Assembly (NCBI GenBank): GCA_023251235.1
Contig: JAHEZE010000017.1
Span: 1-42,688, forward strand
DNA from: Sphingobacteriales bacterium
GTDB taxonomy: Bacteria > Bacteroidota > Bacteroidia > Chitinophagales > Chitinophagaceae
Length of the DNA stretch: 42,688 nt
Direction: 5' to 3'
The first letter of the stretch is position 1; each line of letters opens with the position of its first letter. A program made the position numbers and the translations under genes. Under the pieces are notes generated by a model. It saw nothing but the letters and a program-made list of their open reading frames with translations, searched no databases and was not told the DNA's origin. This document shows, piece by piece, positions 24,345 to 31,594 of this stretch.

Positions 24345-25766
24345 ATGATGAGAATTTTATTTCAAATTACACTGCTTCTTTTTTGCGTGTATTCAAACGC
24401 ACAAGAGGCATTCACCAATAGCGGCAATCTGCAAATTCATACAGGTGCCTCGATTACCGGATTTGGAAATTTTACGAATAATTCTTCAGGAGCACTTACA
24501 AATAATGGAAGCTTTTATATAAAAGGGAATCTCAGCAACGATCAGGCTTCAATGACGGTTGGAAGTGGTACCTTATACCTCAATGGCAGTAGTGCTCAAT
24601 CAGTAAATGGTGCGCAGACATTCAAAACTTCTGATCTTGTAACCAATAACAGTGCCGGTATAACAATCAATAATAATCTGAGTGTAAGTGGTACGCATAC
24701 TTTCACAGCAGGATTAATCACTACCTCTTCCACACCTAATTACCTTCTCTATGAAGCAGGGTCATCTTATTCCGGTGATAATGATAGTAAACATGTAAAC
24801 GGATGGGTGAAAAAATATGGCGCTACTGATTTTATTTTTCCTGTGGGTGATGCTACCTATGAGCGTACTTCAGGAATTTCCAACCTGTCTGCCAGTTCAG
24901 AGTTCAATTGTAAATATTATACAGCTACCAGCAATATTAATAATCTTAATTCTCCATTGATTCAGGTTGATCCCAATGAATACTGGCAGATTGATAAGGT
25001 GAGTGGCGGGACAGCAAAGATTGGCCTGAACTGGGACCATTCTAAAGTTGCTTTTCCTAATTTTGTTTTAGCATATATTGTAGTGGCACATTATACTGCT
25101 GGTAACTGGACAAGCGAGGGTGGGTCGGCAACCGGAAATATCACCACTACAGGAAATATTACATCCGATGCTGTTAACTCCTTCAGTCCTTTTACATTCG
25201 CATCAACATCCTTTCTATTACCACTGAAGATTGTCAGCTTAGCCGGAGAAAGAAAATCCGGCACTACTTTTCTTAACTGGGTCACCGAGAATGAACAAAA
25301 CGTAAGCCATTTTGAAATACAGCGAAGCGACAATGCCGTAAACTTTAAGACTATTGGTACAGTAGCTGCCCGTAATATCATACTAAGACAGCATTATAAT
25401 TTTGAAGATCATGCCACCATTCAGGGCATTGCTTATTACCGCCTGAAAAGTGTTGACTATGATGGGAAAATCAGTTATTCAAATATAGTAGCAGTTACAG
25501 ATAATGAATTTCAATCCTCATCTTTCTTTGTATTGAACCCGGTACGAAATGCTATTACGGTGTTTAATAAAACAGGGCAGGAGGGGCTTTATAATTACAG
25601 GCTCTTCAATGCTTCGGGTCAGTTAATAGTAAATGGAGAAATAAAAATGTCTGTAAACGGAGGTGCCATGTTACCTCTTCCAGCTCTCACGGCCGCAGGA
25701 GTATATACATTGGAATTAAGCAATGAGAAAATTTTGTTCAGGAAAAAACTCCTCGTAGAAAAATAG
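24345..25766 (+). CDS. Secreted protein with a type IX secretion C-terminal sorting domain
   Basis: A 473-residue protein starting at ATG 24345 (or 24348), which gives a signal peptide ending in SNAQ. The N-terminal half (about 25-150) is rich in Asn, Ser, Thr and Gly with short repeated strands (GNFTNNSSGALTNNG), suggesting a beta-solenoid. A fibronectin-like region follows (about 325-400, LNWVTENEQNVSHFEIQRS and YYRLKSVDYDGK). The last 85 residues form a type A sorting domain for the type IX secretion system (SSFFVLNPVRNAITV, LFNASGQLI, GVYTLELSNEKILFRKKLLV). The protein is therefore exported to the cell surface. It starts 20 bases after the preceding secreted protein and is probably in its operon; a terminator follows. 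Confidence 0.88.
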   Translation: MMRILFQITLLLFCVYSNAQEAFTNSGNLQIHTGASITGFGNFTNNSSGALTNNGSFYIKGNLSNDQASMTVGSGTLYLNGSSAQSVNGAQTFKTSDLVTNNSAGITINNNLSVSGTHTFTAGLITTSSTPNYLLYEAGSSYSGDNDSKHVNGWVKKYGATDFIFPVGDATYERTSGISNLSASSEFNCKYYTATSNINNLNSPLIQVDPNEYWQIDKVSGGTAKIGLNWDHSKVAFPNFVLAYIVVAHYTAGNWTSEGGSATGNITTTGNITSDAVNSFSPFTFASTSFLLPLKIVSLAGERKSGTTFLNWVTENEQNVSHFEIQRSDNAVNFKTIGTVAARNIILRQHYNFEDHATIQGIAYYRLKSVDYDGKISYSNIVAVTDNEFQSSSFFVLNPVRNAITVFNKTGQEGLYNYRLFNASGQLIVNGEIKMSVNGGAMLPLPALTAAGVYTLELSNEKILFRKKLLVEK

Positions 25767-25821
25767 ACGATTTTCGGCTTTGCGATAAATTCAACCTGGA
25801 TTTATTTCCTGAAGTTGATAC

Positions 25822-25852
25822 ACCGTTCCCGATTTTTTGGAACGGTTTTTTA
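25822..25852 (+). terminator. Rho-independent terminator, T tract overlapping the hisIE stop codon
   Basis: ACCGTTCC (25822-25829) and GGAACGGT (25839-25846) form an 8-bp stem with a nine-base loop, followed by TTTTTATTTA. It terminates the envelope operon on the plus strand. The minus-strand hisIE gene ends at 25850, within the T tract. On the minus strand the hairpin is not followed by a T run, so it acts in one direction only. Confidence 0.85.
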
Positions 25853-26440
25853 TTTATGTCTTTCGGACAACACTTCAATTATATCATTGAGTTTATAATT
25901 TTTTGCCTGTAGCAAAACAAGATAATGGAATAGCAGATCGGCAGCTTCGCCTAAGAACTTTTCTTTGTTATCGTCTTTACTCTCTATCACAAGTTCCACT
26001 GCTTCCTCGCCAACCTTTTGAGCAATTTTGTTTATTCCTTTTGCAAATAGTGATGAAGTATAAGATGATTCAGAGAAATTGTTTTTCCTATCTGCGATAA
26101 TTTCTTCCAGCCTTTCAAGGGAGAAAGAAGAATTGTTTTCGTTGAAACAGGTATCGGCTCCAGTATGACAAACAGGCCCAGTGGGAGTTGCTTTAATCAA
26201 TAATGTGTCGTTATCACAGTCAATTAATATTTCATCTACTAATAAAAAATTATTACTGGTTTCTCCTTTTGTCCAGAGGCGTTGTTTGCTTCTGCTGAAG
26301 AAAGTTACTTGCTTTTCAGTTTGAGTTTTTATTAATGCTTCTTCATTCATATAGCCAAGCATTAAAACTTTGCCGGTTGAAGCATCCTGTATGATAACGG
26401 GTATAAGCCCATCTGCATATTTTGAAAAATCAGGTTTCAT
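25850..26440 (-). CDS. hisIE: Bifunctional phosphoribosyl-AMP cyclohydrolase / phosphoribosyl-ATP pyrophosphatase
   Basis: A 196-residue fusion catalysing steps 2 and 3 of histidine synthesis. The HisI part (about 1-115) contains the core [16 protein letters not shown] and the metal-binding elements DCDNDT and CHTGADTCF. The HisE part (about 110-196) shows [32 protein letters not shown] and a C-terminal [10 protein letters not shown]. It is the last gene of the his operon. Its ATG overlaps the end of hisF by four bases (ATGA). The order hisF-hisIE is the usual one, and length is normal for the fusion. Confidence 0.97.
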   Translation of the reverse strand: MKPDFSKYADGLIPVIIQDASTGKVLMLGYMNEEALIKTQTEKQVTFFSRSKQRLWTKGETSNNFLLVDEILIDCDNDTLLIKATPTGPVCHTGADTCFNENNSSFSLERLEEIIADRKNNFSESSYTSSLFAKGINKIAQKVGEEAVELVIESKDDNKEKFLGEAADLLFHYLVLLQAKNYKLNDIIEVLSERHK

Positions 26441-27255
26441 ATTCTTACGGTAATATTTTTATTGATTAAATAATTTTTTAAATCCGGGATCGAAATTTCT
26501 TTAAAATGAAAAATACTGGCTGCAAGGGCTGCATCAGCTAATCCTTTTTCAAATACGTCAACAAAATGATCCATTGTTCCGCCACCGCCGGAAGCAATGA
26601 CAGGAACCGGTAGTTCTTCCGATAATTGTTTTGTTATATCCAACGCAAATCCCTGTTTAGTACCATCATGATTCATGGAGGTCAGTAAAATTTCTCCGGT
26701 GCCAAGATCAACAGCTTGTTTGGCCCAATCAATGCACCTTGTTTCTGTTTTGGTTCTTCCTCCATTCAGGTAAACATACCACTCTCCATCTTCTTCTTTT
26801 TTTGTGTCAATTGCCAGTACTATACATTGGCTGCCGAATTCTTTTGCAAGATTTTTTATCAGGCTTGGATTTTTAAAAGCAGCAGTATTTACTGATATTT
26901 TATCTGCACCATTTTGTAGAAGTGCATTTACATCTTCAATACTGCTGATGCCACCACCCACCGTAAAAGGGATATTGATATTATGTGCTATGCGGTTCGC
27001 CAGTTCAGCTAATGTTTTTCTTTTTTCAATAGTAGCGGTAATGTCAAGAAATACCAGTTCATCAGCTCCTTGTTGTGCATACAGGGCTCCCAGTTCAACC
27101 GGATCGCCTGCATCACGAAGGTTGATGAAGTTGGTTCCTTTTACGGTTCGTCCATCTTTAATATCCAAACACGGCATGATTCGTTTTGTTAACCCCCTCC
27201 GCCCCCTAAAGGGGGAACCAAGAGACCTAATCTTATCATTAGTTTCATTATTCAT
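26437..27255 (-). CDS. hisF: Imidazole glycerol phosphate synthase, cyclase subunit
   Basis: The 272-residue (beta/alpha)8-barrel cyclase, which combines ammonia from HisH with PRFAR to give IGP and AICAR. The usual start [15 protein letters not shown] corresponds here to residues 22-35 ([14 protein letters not shown]), so about 20 extra residues precede it. These come from a start codon at 27255 and an embedded palindromic element, read as GSPFRGRRG. The catalytic acids are Asp31 and Asp150, equivalent to Asp11 and Asp130 in normal numbering; the difference confirms a clean 20-residue extension. The rest is typical ([29 protein letters not shown]). It overlaps hisIE by four bases and is separated from hisA by a lysE-type gene. 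Confidence 0.97.
   Translation of the reverse strand: MNNETNDKIRSLGSPFRGRRGLTKRIMPCLDIKDGRTVKGTNFINLRDAGDPVELGALYAQQGADELVFLDITATIEKRKTLAELANRIAHNINIPFTVGGGISSIEDVNALLQNGADKISVNTAAFKNPSLIKNLAKEFGSQCIVLAIDTKKEEDGEWYVYLNGGRTKTETRCIDWAKQAVDLGTGEILLTSMNHDGTKQGFALDITKQLSEELPVPVIASGGGGTMDHFVDVFEKGLADAALAASIFHFKEISIPDLKNYLINKNITVRI
27191..27219 (-). repeat. Short palindromic element at the 5' end of hisF
   Basis: The core CCCCC-TAAA-GGGGG (27202-27215) is flanked by a C-rich tail AACCCCCTCCG. On the coding strand it reads GGTTCCCCCTTTAGGGGG and a G-rich tail, and is translated in frame as GSPFRGRRG. Almost the same DNA occurs at the start of hisB (30459-30487). Confidence 0.85.
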
Positions 27256-27280
27256 AATCTCATCAAATTTTAAAACACCA

Positions 27281-27300
27281 AGTCTCTCTTTAGAGAGATT
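27281..27300. repeat. Palindrome TCTCTC-TTTA-GAGAGA between lysE and hisF
   Basis: A 6-bp inverted repeat with a TTTA centre (27283-27298) fills part of the 54-base gap between lysE and hisF. The layout (arms around T-T/G-A-A) resembles the embedded elements, but it is less GC-rich. It may belong to a related family or be an independent hairpin. Confidence 0.4.
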
Positions 27301-27309
27301 TAGAAGGCT

Positions 27310-27942
27310 TTATTTTCTTGAACTTAATGCAACTTTTATTCCCAATGTAATCAATAATAGTGCTGTAATTTTATTTTGCCATTTTATAAATCCCTGTTTG
27401 TCGGCAAGCCAGTTTCCAAGTTTACCAAAGAGAATAGCAACAAAAATATTTACGAGAGTACCTGAAAAATTAAACCATAAACCAAGCAAAAGAATTTGCA
27501 ATGCAGTGCTTCCATTTTCAGGATGAATAAACTGGGGAAGAAAGGCAAGGAAAAATAAAGCAACCTTCGGATTTAAAACATTAGTGAAAGCACCTTGCCA
27601 AAACAGGTTGGATAATGATTTCTTTTCAGTTTTTTCATTTATGCTGAATATATTCTGCTTGTTTAAAAATGATTTTATTCCGAGGTAAAGAAGATAAGCT
27701 GCTCCAAGGTATTTTATTACCCCGAAAGCGATAGCTGAATTAGCAATGATAGCAGATAATCCAATAACAGCTGCTGATAAATGAACAAGGCAGCCGGCAG
27801 TAATCCCAAGGGCAGACAGAATTCCTGATTTTATTCCTTGCGTGGTACTTCTTGTCGCCACATAGAGCATATCATTGCCCGGTGTGATATTGAGCACCAG
27901 GCTTGCCAAAGCAAAGACTAAAAAATCATTCAGGCTTATCAT
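27310..27942 (-). CDS. LysE/RhtB-family amino-acid exporter
   Basis: A 210-residue membrane protein of the LysE/RhtB family. It has about six hydrophobic segments and the family signatures TPGND near residue 20, the re-entrant-loop region FWQGAFTNVLNPKVALFFLAFLPQF (about 115-140) and a Gly-rich first helix. The family exports amino acids or homoserine lactones by proton exchange; the substrate cannot be read from sequence. Its position is unusual: it lies inside the his operon, overlapping hisA by four bases and followed by hisF after 54 bases. Export of histidine or of an imidazole intermediate is a reasonable guess. The start at ATG 27942 is fixed by the overlap with hisA. Confidence 0.92.
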   Translation of the reverse strand: MISLNDFLVFALASLVLNITPGNDMLYVATRSTTQGIKSGILSALGITAGCLVHLSAAVIGLSAIIANSAIAFGVIKYLGAAYLLYLGIKSFLNKQNIFSINEKTEKKSLSNLFWQGAFTNVLNPKVALFFLAFLPQFIHPENGSTALQILLLGLWFNFSGTLVNIFVAILFGKLGNWLADKQGFIKWQNKITALLLITLGIKVALSSRK

Positions 27943-28715
27943 AAAAATTGTTTAAGCTCTTTCAAGGAAATTTTGTTTTCATAGATTGCTTTACCCACAA
28001 TAGCGCCGCTGCATCCGATCGTTTTTAATTCTTCCAAATCATTTATAGAACTCACGCCACCGCTTGCAATAAATTGCAATTGGGGGAATTTCTGAATAAT
28101 ACTCTTGTATAATTCTGTTGATGGCCCTTCCAGTTTACCATCTTTACTTACATCAGTACAGAATATCTGTTTAATACCACGCTGCCAGTATTTTTCTATA
28201 AAATCATAAATCCAGATATCAGTGGTATCCTGCCAGCTGTGGATAGTGATCTTTTCATCTTTCACATCGGCGCCTAATAAGAATTTATCAGCGCCAAATT
28301 TTTTGATCCAGCTGATAAATTCTTTTTCATTATTTACAGCAATGCTCCCTACCGTTGTAAAATATGCACCGGAATCAAAAACAATTTGCACATCCTTCTC
28401 TGTTCTAATACCACCACCAAAATCAATTAAAAGGTTTGTTTTACCGGCAATATTCTCCAGCACTTTCCAGTTTTTTACCGCACCAGCTTTGGCGCCATCT
28501 AAATCTACAAGGTGCAATCTCACCAGACCAACATCTTCAAATTGCTTAGCAATCTCCAGAGGATTTTCATTATAAATTTTCTTTTGATCATAATCTCCTT
28601 CTGTCAGTCGAACGCATTTTCCATCAATGATATCTATGGCGGGTATTATGAATCCCCAACCCCCTGAAGGGGGCCTATAGGTTTCTTTCGTAGTTAAATT
28701 TTTCTTTTCATTCAT
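27939..28715 (-). CDS. hisA: ProFAR isomerase (phosphoribosylformimino-AICAR-phosphate ribotide isomerase)
   Basis: A 258-residue (beta/alpha)8-barrel isomerase for step 4 of histidine synthesis. The conserved start FIIPAIDIIDGKCVRL lies at residues 22-37, so an extension of about 20 residues precedes the usual start. Part of it (YRPPSGGWG) is encoded by an embedded palindromic element. The first catalytic Asp is Asp28 (PAIDIIDG). Other signatures are DFGGGIRTEKD, LGADVKD, CTDVSKDGKLEGP and ASGGVSS. It overlaps hisH by four bases and lysE by four bases, so the three are coupled. Confidence 0.97.
   Translation of the reverse strand: MNEKKNLTTKETYRPPSGGWGFIIPAIDIIDGKCVRLTEGDYDQKKIYNENPLEIAKQFEDVGLVRLHLVDLDGAKAGAVKNWKVLENIAGKTNLLIDFGGGIRTEKDVQIVFDSGAYFTTVGSIAVNNEKEFISWIKKFGADKFLLGADVKDEKITIHSWQDTTDIWIYDFIEKYWQRGIKQIFCTDVSKDGKLEGPSTELYKSIIQKFPQLQFIASGGVSSINDLEELKTIGCSGAIVGKAIYENKISLKELKQFL
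28654..28680 (-). repeat. Short palindromic element at the 5' end of hisA
   Basis: The core CCCCC-TGAA-GGGGG (28660-28673) is preceded by CCCCAA. On the coding strand it reads in a different frame from the hisF and hisB copies and gives RPPSGGWG. It lies immediately before the codon for the Phe that normally follows Met1. Confidence 0.8.
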
Positions 28716-29323
28716 ATTTCCAGGAAATTTTTAAGTATGGTTTCCCCGGTTAAAGCTGATTTCTCCGGATGAAACTGAACTCCGTAAAAATTATTTTTTT
28801 GCAATGCGCTGCTGTAAGGCTGTATGTAATCAGTAGTTGCAATTGTATGTTCTCCCAAAGAAGCATAATAACTGTGCACAGAATAACAATAACTGTTTTC
28901 ATCTACATTTTTAAATAGATTCGTTTTCAGATTGTAAATAGAATTCCATCCGATCTGTGGAACTTTAAATGACCTCACCCCCTGCCCCTCTCCTGAAGGA
29001 GAGGGGAGGAGCCTTTTCACTTCCTCATTAAATATTCCTAAACATACTGTATCATTTTCTTCGGAATAGTTACACATCAGCTGCATGCCAAGGCAAATGC
29101 CTAAGACAGGCTGGGTGAGAGAGCAGATAAGTTTATCCAGACTTCTTTCCTTTAAATAATTCATAGCAGTCCTTGCTTCTCCAACGCCCGGGAAGATTAC
29201 TTTGTCAGCATTCCTGATTTCATTTTCATTATCAGTTACCAAAGCTGAATATCCTATTCGCTCAAGAGCATAAAGAACCGAGCGGATATTCCCTGCATTA
29301 TATTTTATGATTGCAATCTTCAT
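28712..29323 (-). CDS. hisH: Imidazole glycerol phosphate synthase, glutaminase subunit
   Basis: A 203-residue class I glutamine amidotransferase that supplies ammonia to HisF. The triad is Cys77 (GICLGMQLM), His185 and Glu187 (GVQFHPEKS). The conserved KVPQIGWN segment (120-127) follows directly on a foreign insertion, LPSPSGEGQGVR (106-117), encoded by a palindromic element. In other HisH proteins only a short loop joins these parts, so the insertion is probably a surface loop that folding tolerates. It overlaps hisA by four bases and hisB by one base (TGATG). Confidence 0.96.
   Translation of the reverse strand: MKIAIIKYNAGNIRSVLYALERIGYSALVTDNENEIRNADKVIFPGVGEARTAMNYLKERSLDKLICSLTQPVLGICLGMQLMCNYSEENDTVCLGIFNEEVKRLLPSPSGEGQGVRSFKVPQIGWNSIYNLKTNLFKNVDENSYCYSVHSYYASLGEHTIATTDYIQPYSSALQKNNFYGVQFHPEKSALTGETILKNFLEI
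28973..29009 (-). repeat. Long palindromic element inside hisH
   Basis: The 9-bp arms CCCCTCTCC (28985-28993) and GGAGAGGGG (28998-29006) enclose TGAA; a CCTCACCCCCTG tail precedes them on the plus strand. Translated on the coding strand as LPSPSGEGQGVR. It matches the hisC copy almost base for base. Confidence 0.9.
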
Positions 29324-30504
29324 CAGATTATTCCTTTTGTGGTTGGCAATTGCATATTTTCCACATCTCTTTTCACTGCCATTTTTATTGATTTGGCCAG
29401 TGCTTTAAAAATAGATTCTATTTTATGGTGTTCATTTTCCCCATCGGCTTTTATATTCAGGTTACATCTTGCTGCATCGCTGAATGATTTAAAAAAATGA
29501 TAAAACATTTCGGTCGGCATATCTCCAACTTTTTCTCTTTTAAATGCAGCATCCCAAACGAGCCAGCTTCTTCCACCAAAATCTATGGCTACCTGGGCAA
29601 GGCAATCATCCATAGGCAACGTAAAACCATATCTTTCTATTCCCAGTTTATCTCCTAAAGCTTTTGAGAATGCCTCACCTAATGCAATGGCGGTATCTTC
29701 AATAGTATGGTGTTCGTCAATCTGAAGATCACCAATTACAGTGATGGTCAAATCAATTCCGCTATGACGACTCATCTGATCAAGCATATGATTAAAGAAG
29801 TTCAACCCGGTTTCAATTTGTGATTTGCCTGTGCCATCTAAATTTATTTCAATACTGATTTTCGTTTCGTTAGTGTTTCTTTCATGTTTAATTAACCGGG
29901 ATCCGATTTTTAAAAACTCATAAATCTTTTTCCATTCTGTTGTTTCCAAAGCAATGGATGATTGCAGGTTTTGTACTGAATCTGAAATCTGGTCAATTCC
30001 AAGATTCGGATCATTATTAAACCAGATAGCTTTGCAACCCAAATTTTTCGCAAGCTGGACATCCGTAATCCTGTCACCGATTACAAATGAATCAGCAATT
30101 GAATACTTATCATTATTTAAGTATCCGGTCAACATTCCAATGCCCGGCTTACGGGTAGCTTTATTTTCATTGGGGAAAGAACGGTCAATATAAATTGCAG
30201 AAAAAATTATTCCTTCATTCTTCAATTGTTTTAAAATAAAATCCTCGATTGCATTATATTTTTCTTCAGGATAGGAGTGAGTGCCAAGGCCATCCTGGTT
30301 AGATACCATCACTAATTCATAATTCATTTCTCTGGCAATCCGGGCCAACCATGTAAAAACACCCGGATAAAACTCCAACTTTTCAAAACTATCTATCTGA
30401 TAAGTTGGGGGTGCCTCTTTAATCAACACTCCATCACGGTCAATAAATAAAATTCTTCGACCCCCTGCCCCCCTGAAGGGGGAACCTGTAATTGCAGTAT
30501 TCAT
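29323..30504 (-). CDS. hisB: Bifunctional histidinol-phosphatase / imidazoleglycerol-phosphate dehydratase
   Basis: A 393-residue fusion. The N-terminal HAD phosphatase (about 18-185) has the nucleophile motif FIDRDGVL (Asp22, Asp24), [13 protein letters not shown] and IGDRITD. The C-terminal dehydratase (about 205-393) has [43 protein letters not shown] and [10 protein letters not shown], which hold the metal-binding His and Glu residues. Two features are odd. An embedded palindromic element encodes GSPFRGAGG in an N-terminal extension. The phosphatase also lacks the Cys-x-His...Cys-x-Cys zinc loop of the E. coli enzyme; the equivalent stretch here is [16 protein letters not shown]. hisC ends directly before this start. 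Confidence 0.97.
   Translation of the reverse strand: MNTAITGSPFRGAGGRRILFIDRDGVLIKEAPPTYQIDSFEKLEFYPGVFTWLARIAREMNYELVMVSNQDGLGTHSYPEEKYNAIEDFILKQLKNEGIIFSAIYIDRSFPNENKATRKPGIGMLTGYLNNDKYSIADSFVIGDRITDVQLAKNLGCKAIWFNNDPNLGIDQISDSVQNLQSSIALETTEWKKIYEFLKIGSRLIKHERNTNETKISIEINLDGTGKSQIETGLNFFNHMLDQMSRHSGIDLTITVIGDLQIDEHHTIEDTAIALGEAFSKALGDKLGIERYGFTLPMDDCLAQVAIDFGGRSWLVWDAAFKREKVGDMPTEMFYHFFKSFSDAARCNLNIKADGENEHHKIESIFKALAKSIKMAVKRDVENMQLPTTKGII
30459..30487 (-). repeat. Short palindromic element at the 5' end of hisB
   Basis: The core CCCCC-TGAA-GGGGG (30469-30482) sits in a frame matching the hisF copy and is translated as GSPFRGAGG. It lies six codons after the start codon and extends the protein beyond the usual N-terminus. 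Confidence 0.85.
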
Positions 30505-31590
30505 TTAATTCGCTTTATAATTTAGTAGTGCCTCAATTAATGTCTGGTTTTCCTTTTCGGTACCAATCGTTATTCTTAAGCAATCATCACATAAAATAAC
30601 TTTTGAACGGTCACGAACAATGATTCCTTTTGATACAAGCAATTCATAAATATTTCTGGCGCCTCTCATTTTTACCAAAATAAAATTGGCATCTGAAGGA
30701 AAAATATTTTCAATGAACGGTAGATTCTGCAGTTCAGATTTTAATTTTTCCCTTTCATTTACAGTTATTGTAATGTGGTTATTTACCCATTCAATATTAT
30801 TCAACGCATCGAGAACCAGCAGTTGAGTAGCCGAATTGATATTATAAGGATATTTCACCTTATTCATCAGATCAATGATTTTTTCTGACGCAAATGCCAT
30901 TCCCAGTCTCAGTCCGGCAAGTCCCCATGCTTTACTCAGTGTTTGCATCACTATCAGGTTAGGATATTCAGTAAGCTCAGGTATAAATGATTTTTGTTTT
31001 GAATAATTAATGTAAGCTTCATCAATTACCACAATGCCGTCAAAATTGTTCAGGATTATTTCTACATCACTCCGGTTGATACTGTTCCCGGTGGGATTAT
31101 TGGGCGAACAAATGAAAATTAATTTGGTGTATGAATCAATGGCTTCTTCAATCGCATCAAGATTAAGTTGGAAATCGGCCGTGAGATTAACTCTTTTTGT
31201 TTTTATATTATTCATTTCCGCACAAACCTCATACATACCATAAGTAGGGGGGAGGATGATCGCATTATCCCGACTGGGTTCACAAAATATCCTGTATAGT
31301 AAATCAATTGCTTCATCACTGCCATTGCCAAGAAAAATATTTTGAGATGCTACTCCTTTTATCAAGCTTAGCTTTTCCTTTACTTCCATTTGCGATGGAT
31401 CGGGGTATCTGTTGAACCTCACCCCCAACCCCTCTCCTAAAGGAGAGGGGAGATTTACAGGTGAACCAAAAGAATTTTCATTTGCATCAAGAAAAATGGA
31501 AGCATTGCCGCTGAATTCATGTCTTGCAGATGAATATGCAGTCATGTTCTTAATATTTTCTCTTACCAATGAATTTAAATTAAACTCCAT
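30505..31590 (-). CDS. hisC: Histidinol-phosphate aminotransferase
   Basis: A 361-residue fold-type I PLP enzyme converting imidazole acetol phosphate to histidinol phosphate. The PLP lysine is Lys220 in TLSKAWGLAGLRLG. Other signatures are FLDANENSFGSP, FLGNGSDEAIDLL, CSPNNPTGN (Asn of the cofactor pocket) and VIDEAYI. The segment LPSPLGEGLGVR (47-58) is encoded by a palindromic element and interrupts the conserved link between GSP and NRYPDP. This region lies near the protein surface in related enzymes. hisB follows directly; hisD precedes it by four bases. Confidence 0.97.
   Translation of the reverse strand: MEFNLNSLVRENIKNMTAYSSARHEFSGNASIFLDANENSFGSPVNLPSPLGEGLGVRFNRYPDPSQMEVKEKLSLIKGVASQNIFLGNGSDEAIDLLYRIFCEPSRDNAIILPPTYGMYEVCAEMNNIKTKRVNLTADFQLNLDAIEEAIDSYTKLIFICSPNNPTGNSINRSDVEIILNNFDGIVVIDEAYINYSKQKSFIPELTEYPNLIVMQTLSKAWGLAGLRLGMAFASEKIIDLMNKVKYPYNINSATQLLVLDALNNIEWVNNHITITVNEREKLKSELQNLPFIENIFPSDANFILVKMRGARNIYELLVSKGIIVRDRSKVILCDDCLRITIGTEKENQTLIEALLNYKAN
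31417..31453 (-). repeat. Long palindromic element inside hisC
   Basis: The arms CCCCTCTCC (31429-31437) and GGAGAGGGG (31442-31450) enclose TAAA, preceded by CCTCACCCCCAA. It has the same frame and orientation as the hisH copy and is translated as LPSPLGEGLGVR. Confidence 0.9.
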
Positions 31591-31594
31591 GTCC

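Noticed and set aside
26804-27526. Long plus-strand open frame (240 codons) opposite hisF and lysE
   Set aside because: It is a shadow of two well-recognised genes on the other strand and has no family features.
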